Shown: piece after piece, positions 1 through 7,073 of the stretch
Position numbering within the stretch: position 1 is the first letter of the stretch
Layout of the letters: every line of letters starts with the position of its first letter
From: an uncultured Lachnospiraceae bacterium
GTDB taxonomy: Bacteria; Bacillota; Clostridia; Lachnospirales; Lachnospiraceae
Direction of reading: 5' to 3'
Length of the DNA stretch: 8,177 nt
Assembly (NCBI GenBank): GCA_910588215.1
Contig: CAJUQJ010000084.1
Span: forward strand, 1-8,177
Position numbers and translations under genes: made by a program
Notes under the pieces: generated by a model
Database searches by the model: none
What the model was told of the DNA's origin: nothing
Seen by the model: the letters and a program-made list of their open reading frames with translations, nothing else

Positions 1-1
1 G

Positions 2-43
2 ACCCCGGAGGGGTTATAGCAAACCACCAGCAGAGCTGGTGGT
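2..43. repeat. Two adjacent hairpins at left edge, possible mobile-element end
   Basis: Two inverted repeats lie side by side. The first pairs ACCCC (2-6) with GGGGT (10-14) around a 3-nt loop. The second pairs ACCACCAGC (23-31) with GCTGGTGGT (35-43), a perfect 9-bp stem with a 3-nt loop. Neither is followed by a T-run, so they are not ordinary intrinsic terminators. All three forward frames hit stops by position 53, so at most a short tail of an upstream gene could be here. Compact GC-rich hairpins like these are typical of IS200/IS605-type or REP-like element ends, but no transposase is visible in the window, so that identity is only a guess. Confidence 0.4.
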
Positions 44-201
44 ACTGACTTAGGAAAGTTTGGATTTGGGATGCTGCGAAGCGGAACCATAGAGATCAGG
101 TTGAAAATAGACGTGACTTTTTATGAGATGGGCGTTAAAATGGGGATGTATAGGTGAGATTTTAATGGAAATTATAGAAAAATGCAGACTATATGAAATA
201 G

Positions 202-233
202 GGAAACTAAGTGGAGATAATGGAAACTAAGTG
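202..233. repeat. 12-bp direct repeat pair upstream of the kinase gene
   Basis: GGAAACTAAGTG occurs exactly at 202-213 and again at 222-233. The start-to-start distance is 20 bp, about two helical turns, which puts both copies on the same DNA face. This spacing fits binding by a dimeric regulator such as an OmpR-type response regulator, but no promoter with convincing -35 and -10 boxes is seen around it. The repeats end 57 bp before the kinase start codon. The rest of the 290-bp gene-free stretch shows nothing I can assign. Confidence 0.45.
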
Positions 234-290
234 CGATAGAAGTTTAGAGCGATTTGGGACAGGCGCTATATGTTTGAGGGATGATGAGCT

Positions 291-1754
291 ATGAAATATT
301 CCATGAAAAGACAGTTTGTGTTTATTTTTATATTGTTGATCACAAGTACGATCTTGCTGTGCCTTCTGGCCAACAGCACACTGCTGGAGAAATACTATAT
401 CAATAATAAGAAAAATGTGCTGATCAAATCTTATGCGAGTATCAATGCAGCATCCAATGCCGGAGACATCACGTCGGAGTTATATGATATCGAGCTACAG
501 AAGATACGTGACAAGTATAATATTAATGTTCTTGTTCTGGACAGTGATTCCAAGATGGTCAAAACGACTATGATAGATCAGGAGTTTGCGATCAAACATC
601 TGTTGAATAATATTTTCTATGGGGTGAATAAAGAGGATATCCTTGTGGATTGCAAGAACTATATGATACAGATCGTTACGGATGGACGGACGCAGACTGA
701 ATATATTGAAATGTGGGGGATGCTGGATAATGGTTATTTCTTTATTTTGAGGAGTGCGCTGGAAAGTATTCAGGAGAGTGTTTCGATATCCAATCGCTTT
801 ATGGCTTATGTGGGTTGTATCGCGATCGTTGTCAGCATACTGCTGGTGATCGGGCTGGCGAACCGCATTACCAAGCCGATCATGGAGCTGGCGGGTATTT
901 CGGAAAGAATGAAACACTTGGATTTTAATGCAAAGTATACAGGAAATGACAGAACGGAAATTGCTATACTGGGCCATAACATCAATGAAATGTCAGAAGC
1001 GCTGGAATCCACGATCTCCGAATTAAAGACGGCGAACAATCAGCTGCTTAAGGATATCGAGAAGAAAGACCAGATTGATGAGATGCGCAGAGAATTTCTA
1101 TCCAATGTGTCTCACGAGTTAAAGACACCGATTGCTTTGATCCAGGGATATGCGGAAGGGTTAAGGGAAGGAATCAATGACGATGCAGAGAGCAGAGAAT
1201 TTTATTGTGATGTGATCATAGATGAAGCGGCTAAGATGAATATTATGGTGAGGAAATTGTTGACTCTGAATCAGCTGGAGTCCGGCAGTGAAGTCGTAAG
1301 TATGGAGCGGTTTGATATTACGGCGCTGATCAGAAACTATATCTCATCTTCGGATATTTTACTGAAGGAAAGAGACATTTCCGTGCGGATGGAAGACTAT
1401 GAGGCGATTTATGTCTGGGGCGATGAGTTTAAAGTGGAAGAAGTATTTATGAATTACTTTACAAATGCCATCCATTATGCACAGGGCGAGAATATCATAG
1501 ATGTCAAGCTTCGTTCTACGGATCAGCAGGTAAGAATTTCTGTTTTCAATACAGGAGCACCGATCCCGCAGGACAGCATAGGACATATCTGGGAAAAGTT
1601 CTATAAAGTTGACAAGGCGCGTACCAGAGAGTATGGCGGCAGCGGCATCGGTTTGTCCATCGTTAAGGCCATAGTAGAGTCCATGAACCAGAAGTATGGG
1701 GTGGTCAACTACGAAAACGGAGTGGAATTCTGGTTTACTTTGGACATCGCTTAG
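291..1754 (+). CDS. Membrane sensor histidine kinase (HAMP-HisKA-HATPase)
   Basis: A 487-residue two-component sensor kinase, complete and of normal length. Residues 8-27 form the first membrane segment, about 28-168 an extracytoplasmic sensor region of no family I recognise, and 170-190 the second membrane segment, followed by a HAMP linker (about 191-245). The dimerisation/phosphoacceptor helix carries SHELKTP with the phospho-accepting His275. The ATPase domain shows an N box (NYFTNAIHYA, 388-397), a G1-like NTG (420-422), an F-box region (IWEKFYKVDKART, 433-445) and a glycine-rich G2 box (GGSGIGLSI, 449-457). Asn420 stands where many kinases have Asp in G1; from memory this is frequent in VanS-like clostridial kinases. 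The start is supported by GAGGG at 276-280, 10 nt before ATG; a second in-frame ATG at 303 is possible. No response regulator lies next to it within the window, so its partner and signal are unknown. No terminator follows. Confidence 0.95.
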   Translation: MKYSMKRQFVFIFILLITSTILLCLLANSTLLEKYYINNKKNVLIKSYASINAASNAGDITSELYDIELQKIRDKYNINVLVLDSDSKMVKTTMIDQEFAIKHLLNNIFYGVNKEDILVDCKNYMIQIVTDGRTQTEYIEMWGMLDNGYFFILRSALESIQESVSISNRFMAYVGCIAIVVSILLVIGLANRITKPIMELAGISERMKHLDFNAKYTGNDRTEIAILGHNINEMSEALESTISELKTANNQLLKDIEKKDQIDEMRREFLSNVSHELKTPIALIQGYAEGLREGINDDAESREFYCDVIIDEAAKMNIMVRKLLTLNQLESGSEVVSMERFDITALIRNYISSSDILLKERDISVRMEDYEAIYVWGDEFKVEEVFMNYFTNAIHYAQGENIIDVKLRSTDQQVRISVFNTGAPIPQDSIGHIWEKFYKVDKARTREYGGSGIGLSIVKAIVESMNQKYGVVNYENGVEFWFTLDIA

Positions 1755-1792
1755 TGTACTTTTGCTTTTGATATTTTGTGTGTAGAAAAGAT

Positions 1793-1821
1793 TTGTCAGA
1801 TGAGAGATATTACGCTATAAT
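1793..1821 (+). promoter_or_regulatory. Sigma-A promoter for the lipoprotein gene
   Basis: TTGTCA at 1793-1798 (5 of 6 to consensus) and a perfect TATAAT at 1816-1821 are separated by 17 bp. Transcription should start near 1828, giving an untranslated leader of about 80 nt before the GTG at 1908. The promoter begins 38 bp after the kinase stop codon, so the lipoprotein can be expressed independently of the kinase. Confidence 0.85.
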
Positions 1822-1907
1822 AGAAAACGGTATGACAGGTTTGCTGCTTGGCGGTGCACCTTATGCCAGATAGAATATAGAATTATAGGAGCGATAGGAG
1901 AATAGAC

Positions 1908-2654
1908 GTGAGAAGAGTGGGAGCATTTCTGTGTGGTATCACGGCAGCGATATTAATGACCGGATGTGGTTCGGTCATGCCTGATCTGACAGAGGAAGAG
2001 ACGGAGATTATTTCGGAGTATGCTGCAGGTGTATTGTTAAAGTATGATCGGGTTCACGGTGGACGGCTGATGAGTGAAGCTGAATACGAAATGGAAGAGA
2101 ACAAGAAAGCGGAACGGGAGGCGGCCGCTTCTGCTGCGGAACAGCAGAATGAGGAAGAGAATGCTGCGGAAGAAAGCGCTGCATCGGATACAGAGGTAGT
2201 TGATGTCAGCCAGGATGCAGAGGTGGTAGTTCCTTCTACCATAGAGGAATATTATGATATTCAGGATATCACATTCCAATATACGGGATATGAGTTGACG
2301 GATTCCTATCCTTCCGACAGTGAGGAAGACAATGTCTTTTTTGCAATGGATGCTACAGAGGGAATGCAGCTGCTGGTCCTGAAGTTTACGGCGACCAATG
2401 TTAGTTCCGCGGATCAGACACTGGATATGATAGGATATGGGGTAAGATTTAAAGTTTCGGTCAACGGCGGCTCCGGAGAGAATGTGTTGTCTACCATGCT
2501 TTTGAACGATATGCAGAATTATAAGGGCGTGATTTCGGCAGGCACAGGTACAGAACTGGTCAGCATTGTGGAAGTTCCTCAGGCGACTACGGTAGAGTCG
2601 ATTGATTTTATATTGCGCGGTGATGCAGGTAATTCGGTGATAAATCTACAGTGA
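1908..2654 (+). CDS. Predicted lipoprotein of unknown function
   Basis: A 248-residue secreted lipoprotein. The N-terminus has two arginines, a hydrophobic stretch (4-18) and a lipobox-like MTGC ending at Cys20, where lipid attachment and cleavage are expected; the Met at -3 is a little unusual. Residues 28-47 form a short amphipathic helix of a kind I recall from other Lachnospiraceae lipoproteins. Residues about 57-108 are a Glu/Ala-rich low-complexity linker, probably a flexible tether through the cell wall. Residues about 118-248 look like a beta-sandwich domain, with a strand reading LLVLKFTATN, resembling in style the DUF4352/DUF5067 extracytoplasmic domains; that resemblance is unverified. 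The GTG start is chosen because AGGAG (1896-1900) lies 7 nt upstream and the signal sequence begins directly. It has its own promoter and terminator, so it is monocistronic. Its role is unknown; being a target or sensor partner of the preceding kinase is only suggested by position. Confidence 0.88.
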   Translation: MRRVGAFLCGITAAILMTGCGSVMPDLTEEETEIISEYAAGVLLKYDRVHGGRLMSEAEYEMEENKKAEREAAASAAEQQNEEENAAEESAASDTEVVDVSQDAEVVVPSTIEEYYDIQDITFQYTGYELTDSYPSDSEEDNVFFAMDATEGMQLLVLKFTATNVSSADQTLDMIGYGVRFKVSVNGGSGENVLSTMLLNDMQNYKGVISAGTGTELVSIVEVPQATTVESIDFILRGDAGNSVINLQ

Positions 2655-2663
2655 TCACTGTAG
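2646..2663. repeat. Perfect 18-bp palindrome across the lipoprotein stop codon
   Basis: CTACAGTGA followed by TCACTGTAG is a perfect inverted repeat with no spacer, and the TGA stop (2652-2654) is inside it. No T-run follows, and a proper terminator lies 28 bp further on, so it is not needed for termination. It could be a protein-binding site or stabilise the mRNA 3' end. Confidence 0.6.
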
Positions 2664-2691
2664 TATATGTGTTAACGTGACAGAAATATTG

Positions 2692-2734
2692 GGCGTAGAT
2701 GAACGAAACAGTAAGGTTCATCTATGCCTTTTTT
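2692..2734 (+). terminator. Intrinsic terminator of the lipoprotein gene
   Basis: A 13-bp stem pairs 2692-2704 with 2716-2728 (one G-U pair) around an 11-nt loop and is followed directly by six T residues (2729-2734). It sits 37 bp after the lipoprotein stop and 32 bp before the next promoter, cleanly separating the two transcription units. Confidence 0.93.
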
Positions 2735-2766
2735 ATAAAATCTTTATTAAGAGTAAAAGGGAGAGG

Positions 2767-2795
2767 TTGACAGTAAAACACTTTCAAAATATACT
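2767..2795 (+). promoter_or_regulatory. Sigma-A promoter of the RND-TetR operon
   Basis: A perfect TTGACA at 2767-2772 and TATACT at 2790-2795 (5 of 6) are spaced by 17 bp. The expected transcription start is about 2802, just before the palindromic operator. Such a strong promoter followed by an operator is the usual design for an efflux operon held off by a repressor. Confidence 0.88.
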
Positions 2796-2806
2796 GAAAA
2801 ACAGTT

Positions 2807-2822
2807 GACCGACCGGTCGGAC
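2807..2822. promoter_or_regulatory. Putative TetR-family operator
   Basis: CCGACCGGTCGG (2809-2820) is a perfect 12-bp palindrome. It extends to 16 bp (2807-2822) with one mismatched pair. An outer ACCG (2808-2811) and CGGT (2822-2825) form a second, offset pair of arms. GACCGACCGGTCGGTC-type sites are, from general knowledge, typical targets of TetR-family repressors. The site covers about +5 to +20 of the transcript, so a bound repressor would block early elongation or promoter escape. The TetR-family gene ending this operon is the likely ligand-responsive binder. Confidence 0.75.
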
Positions 2823-2849
2823 GGTAATCAGAAAGAGGAGTGTCATATT

Positions 2850-5800
2850 ATGTTGGGAAAATTCAGTGTTAAAAAGCCATATACGGTGTTGGTCGCAGTT
2901 ATCCTGGTCATTGTTCTTGGTGTAGTATCTTTTACGAAGATGTCTACGGATCTGCTGCCGAACATCAGCCTGCCGTATGTTATTGTCATGACGACTTATC
3001 CGGGAGCAAGTCCGGAGACGGTGGAAATGGTGGTGACGAAACCGGTGGAGGCATCCATGGCAACGGTGAGTAATATCGAGGGGATCAGTTCCGTTTCCAG
3101 TGAGAATTACTCCACGGTCATTCTGGAATTCGCACAGTCAACAGATATGAATGCGGTTTCTCTGGAAATTCGGGAAAATCTTGATCAGATCAAGAGCTAT
3201 TGGAGTGATGACATCGGAAGTCCCATCATTATGAAACTGAATCCGGATATGCTTCCGATCATGATCGCTGCTGTGGGCAGCACAGGCATGACGGATGCGC
3301 AGGTAAGCGAAATGACGCAGAATCTGGTGATTCCGGAACTGGAAAGTATAGAGGGTGTGGCCTCTGCGAGTGCGACAGGCTTGTTTGAGGAGAGCGTGAA
3401 TGTGATCATCCGTCAGGAAAAGATTGATGCGATCAATAAGCAGGTATTTGCCTACATAGATGATGAGATGAAAGAAGCAGAGCAAGAACTTGCCGATGGC
3501 AGACAGGAGATCTATGACGGTCAGGCGGAGCTTGCCGAAGCCCGAACAGAGCTGGAAGAGAGTAAGCAAGAACTGGTGGACAGTGGGCTGGAACTGGATG
3601 ATACGAGCAAAGAACTGGATGAGAATAAACAGAAGTTAAAGGACGGGAAAGCGGAGATCGCCGAAAACAAATCAAAGCTGGAAGAAGGCAAGACGGAGCT
3701 TGCAAATAAGAAAAGCGAGACTACGGCACAGTTGGCTGCGGCGGAGACGAAGATACTGACGGCGAAGACAGATCTGGAAGCGACGAAGATGCACCTTACG
3801 CTGGAGATCGCGACGGCACAAGCAACGATAGAGGCCTCGCAGAGTGCGATGGATCAGATAGATGAAGGGTTGAAACAATACCAGGAAGCGATACAGGCGA
3901 TCAATAGTATTGACACTATGATGGGACTCCTTGATACAATTCCCTCCGTAGATGTCATGCCGGAAGAGATGAAAAGCGCTATTTCGCAGCTTTTACAGAA
4001 AGATATCAGCGGCATGGATATCGGGACAATAAAAGCAGAACTTCAGGCTGTCAAGGCAGCTATGAATATGGCCCTGACTACGATATTGGAGGCTCTTGGC
4101 GGAGAAGAGGGTATCGCCTCCATGGAGAGCAAGCGGGCAGAACTTGCAGCTACGATCGAGATGCAGAAGGCAGCTGTATCTGCAATGGAGACACAGCTTA
4201 CCGCGATCGAGAAGAACATTTCTTCTCTGGATAAAGCATTGGAACAACTCTATGCCGGCAATCTGACGGCAGCGATTGAATTTGCCAATGCCCAGACTAC
4301 CATCAGCGTTGGAGAAATGCAGTTAAATGCGGCCGAAACGCAGCTGGAGGCAAGTGAGAAACAGCTGGAGGCCGGTGAGGATCAGTTGGAAGCGGGACGG
4401 GAGCAGCTTGAGGCGGCCTGGGAACAGATCAGAGATGGTGAAGAACAGTTAAATGATTCGGCAGAGCAGCTGAAAGATGCACTGCAGCAGATTCTGGACG
4501 GAGAGGAGGAACTGGAGGAAGCAAGAGAGGATGCTTATGAGCAGGCCGATATGAATGATATCCTTACGGTCGATACCGTAAAATCGCTTCTGGCGGCCCA
4601 GAATTTCTCCATGCCCGCGGGGTATGTGACGGAAGAGGGGATTGACTATCTGGTCAGAGTGGGTGATAAGCCGGCGGATATCGAAGAATTAAAGAAGATG
4701 CCGCTGCTCAATCCCGAAATGGACGGCGTGGATATCATTACGTTGGCCGATGTGGCGGATGTATTCATGACCGACAATTCCGAGGAAATCTATGCGAACG
4801 TAAACGGGGAATCCGGCATTATGATAACGATCCAGAAGCAGACGGGCTACTCCACCGGCGATGTTTCCGACAGGATTCTGGATAAGTTCGAGGAATTGAA
4901 GGAAGAGAATGAGAATCTGATCCTGATCACTTTGATGGATCAGGGAATATACATAGACCTTGTTATGGATTCCATTATCAATAACGTGTTGTTTGGCGCG
5001 GTTCTGGCAGTTCTGATCCTGATCGTGTTCCTGAAAGACTGGCGTCCTACAGCAGTGGTGGCCTGCTCCATTCCGGTCAGTTTGATCACGGCAATTGTGT
5101 GCATGTATTTCAGTGGTGTTACGCTGAATGTGATTTCTCTGTCGGGGCTGGCGCTGGGAGTCGGAATGCTGGTGGATAATTCCATTGTGGTAATTGAGAA
5201 TATCTTCAGAATGCGCAGTGAGGGATGTTCGGCGAAGGAGGCGGCGATCAAAGGTGCGGGTGAGGTGGCAGGAGCGATCCTGGCTTCTACACTTACGACT
5301 GTTTGTGTATTCCTGCCTATTGTTTTTACGGATGGAATCGTCAGACAATTATTTGTGGATCTGGGACTTACAATCGCATATTCACTGTTTGCCAGTCTGC
5401 TGATCGCATTGACAGTAGTTCCGGCAATGTCGGCAGGTGTCTTTTCCAAAGTCAGACCGAAGAAAGAGAGTGGTGTTTTTGGAGGCTTGATGAAGGGGTA
5501 TGGCAGGACACTGGAACTGGCACTGCGGTTTAAAGCTCTCGTACTTGTTTTCGCTCTTGTATTGCTGGCGGTCAGCGCCAAGGCGGCTTTTTCCAAGGGA
5601 ACCGCTTTTATGCCGGATATGGACAGTACACAGATCACGATGACGCTGAGCCTGCCCAAGGATACGCCGCTTTATGAGACGGCTGACGTGACGGACCGTG
5701 TGATCGACCGGATAAGGGAAATGGAGGACGTGACGGATGTTGGCGCCATGGCAAGCACCTCTTCTATGAGTATGCTTTCCGGAGGAGGAAATTCCGCCAC

Positions 5801-7073
5801 GAACGAGACGGTGATGTACATATCACTGCGTGAAGATAAAGAGAAAGACAATGTGGAGATAGCGCGGGATATGCAGGAACGCATTGCAGATATTCTGGAA
5901 GAGAATCAGGCAGAAGCTTCAATTGAGACTTCGACCATGGATATGAGCGCTATGGGTGGAAGCGGCATTACCATCCAGATAAAAGGGCGTGAGCTGGATA
6001 CATTGCAGGAGATAGCAAGGGATATTGCAGCGATTGTAGACAGTGTGGAGGGAACAACGGAAGTGTCAGACGGCTTGGAAGAGTCTACCGGAGAACTGCG
6101 TATCCTAATCGACCGTGACAAGACGATCGAACACGGTATTACCGTAGCGCAGGTTTTTCAGCAGATACAGGCCAGACTGGCAGACGCAGCCAGTGCGACC
6201 ACGCTCGAAACAGAGATCGAGGAATACAGCGTGTATGTGAAACATGCGAATGACATAGAGCTGACAAGAGATCTGGTGAAAGATCTGGAACTTGACCGTC
6301 AGAAACAGGATGGTACAAAGGAAACGATCAAACTTTCGGATATTGCCCGTTTTGAGAGCACTGAGGCACCGAAGGCTGTCAATAGAGTTGACCAGACCAG
6401 ATATATTGCTGTATCGGCTGCTATTGCCGAAGGCTATAATATCGGATTTGTATCGGAGGATGTGGAAGCAGCCCTCAGGAATTATGATATGCCGGGCGGA
6501 TACAGTTATACGATGAGTGGAGAGAATGAAACGATTAATGAAGCGATGGGCCAGGTTTTCTTAATGCTGATCCTTGCCCTGGTCTTTATGTATTTGATCA
6601 TGGTAGCGCAGTTCCAGTCACTTTTATCACCGTTTATCATTATGTTTACGATTCCGCTGGCATTTACGGGAGGTCTTCTGGGATTGTATATCAGTGGAAG
6701 TGAAGTAAGCGTTATTGCACTGATCGGTTTTGTCATGCTTTCCGGTATTATTGTAAACAATGGTATCGTGCTGGTAGATTATATCAATCAGCTCCGCGAA
6801 AGCGGTATGGAGAAAAAAGAAGCCATTGTCACAGCAGGCAGAACCAGGATCCGTCCTGTTTTGATGACTGCACTGACAACGATTCTGGCGCTCAGCACTA
6901 TGGCATTCAGCGATGATATGGGAGCGGATATGTCTAAACCTATGTCTGTCGTTACAATTGGAGGATTGGTCTATGGTACTTTACTGACATTGATCGTGAT
7001 TCCCTGTATCTACGATATATTTATGAGGGAGAAAGACAAAACAGGAAGTATAGAGGTTACGGATAATGAGTAG
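2850..7073 (+). CDS. RND-family efflux permease with long coiled-coil insertion
   Basis: A 1407-residue inner-membrane proton-driven exporter of the RND superfamily (HAE-1/SwrC-like), several hundred residues longer than the usual ~1050. It has the twelve-helix plan: TM1 about 12-30, TM2-6 about 711-862, TM7 about 896-912 and TM8-12 about 1235-1388, with two large external loops. The first loop is ~680 residues because of an insertion (about 197-570) rich in heptads: ELADGRQ-type units run unbroken at 213-289 and QLEAGED-type units at 491-560. TM4 has GMLVDNSIVVIEN (Asp776-Asn777) and TM10 has VNNGIVLVDY (Asn1303), where AcrB has Asp407-Asp408 and Lys940; Arg1333 and Thr1340 match AcrB Arg971 and Thr978. 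ATG at 2850 is chosen because AGGAG (2836-2840) is 9 nt upstream; an in-frame TTG at 2805 lies next to the operator and lacks a ribosome site. No membrane-fusion or outer-membrane gene is adjacent. Substrate unknown; the TetR gene suggests a toxic small molecule or lipid-like compound. Confidence 0.95.
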   Translation: MLGKFSVKKPYTVLVAVILVIVLGVVSFTKMSTDLLPNISLPYVIVMTTYPGASPETVEMVVTKPVEASMATVSNIEGISSVSSENYSTVILEFAQSTDMNAVSLEIRENLDQIKSYWSDDIGSPIIMKLNPDMLPIMIAAVGSTGMTDAQVSEMTQNLVIPELESIEGVASASATGLFEESVNVIIRQEKIDAINKQVFAYIDDEMKEAEQELADGRQEIYDGQAELAEARTELEESKQELVDSGLELDDTSKELDENKQKLKDGKAEIAENKSKLEEGKTELANKKSETTAQLAAAETKILTAKTDLEATKMHLTLEIATAQATIEASQSAMDQIDEGLKQYQEAIQAINSIDTMMGLLDTIPSVDVMPEEMKSAISQLLQKDISGMDIGTIKAELQAVKAAMNMALTTILEALGGEEGIASMESKRAELAATIEMQKAAVSAMETQLTAIEKNISSLDKALEQLYAGNLTAAIEFANAQTTISVGEMQLNAAETQLEASEKQLEAGEDQLEAGREQLEAAWEQIRDGEEQLNDSAEQLKDALQQILDGEEELEEAREDAYEQADMNDILTVDTVKSLLAAQNFSMPAGYVTEEGIDYLVRVGDKPADIEELKKMPLLNPEMDGVDIITLADVADVFMTDNSEEIYANVNGESGIMITIQKQTGYSTGDVSDRILDKFEELKEENENLILITLMDQGIYIDLVMDSIINNVLFGAVLAVLILIVFLKDWRPTAVVACSIPVSLITAIVCMYFSGVTLNVISLSGLALGVGMLVDNSIVVIENIFRMRSEGCSAKEAAIKGAGEVAGAILASTLTTVCVFLPIVFTDGIVRQLFVDLGLTIAYSLFASLLIALTVVPAMSAGVFSKVRPKKESGVFGGLMKGYGRTLELALRFKALVLVFALVLLAVSAKAAFSKGTAFMPDMDSTQITMTLSLPKDTPLYETADVTDRVIDRIREMEDVTDVGAMASTSSMSMLSGGGNSATNETVMYISLREDKEKDNVEIARDMQERIADILEENQAEASIETSTMDMSAMGGSGITIQIKGRELDTLQEIARDIAAIVDSVEGTTEVSDGLEESTGELRILIDRDKTIEHGITVAQVFQQIQARLADAASATTLETEIEEYSVYVKHANDIELTRDLVKDLELDRQKQDGTKETIKLSDIARFESTEAPKAVNRVDQTRYIAVSAAIAEGYNIGFVSEDVEAALRNYDMPGGYSYTMSGENETINEAMGQVFLMLILALVFMYLIMVAQFQSLLSPFIIMFTIPLAFTGGLLGLYISGSEVSVIALIGFVMLSGIIVNNGIVLVDYINQLRESGMEKKEAIVTAGRTRIRPVLMTALTTILALSTMAFSDDMGADMSKPMSVVTIGGLVYGTLLTLIVIPCIYDIFMREKDKTGSIEVTDNE
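4341..4424 (+). repeat. Four near-identical 21-bp repeats in the coiled-coil region
   Basis: Within the RND gene, units starting at 4341, 4362, 4383 and 4404 each encode one heptad beginning Gln-Leu-Glu-Ala. The first two start with the same 11 bases (CAGCTGGAGGC); the other two differ at a few, mainly third-codon positions. They are the most uniform part of a 10-heptad run (4320-4529). The repeats are in frame, so gain or loss of units would lengthen or shorten the coiled coil without a frameshift. Confidence 0.75.

Noticed and set aside
101..129. Promoter for the kinase gene using TTGAAA at 101-106
   Set aside because: The sequence at the expected -10 position (TGAGAT-like) does not match consensus, and no other good pair was found in 1-290.
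2805..2849. TTG start that would add 15 residues to the RND permease
   Set aside because: It lies at the edge of the operator and only a few bases after the expected transcription start, with no ribosome site; the ATG at 2850 has AGGAG 9 nt upstream and begins the expected RND N-terminus.
5194..5533. Short forward reading frames in another frame of the RND gene
   Set aside because: The overlapping RND frame encodes conserved membrane segments through this part, so these are frame shadows with biased residue content.
4689..5659. Two long antisense reading frames (219 and 239 codons) inside the RND gene
   Set aside because: They overlap each other and a clear RND coding region, have no ribosome site or promoter I can see, and their composition is that of a reverse-complement shadow.
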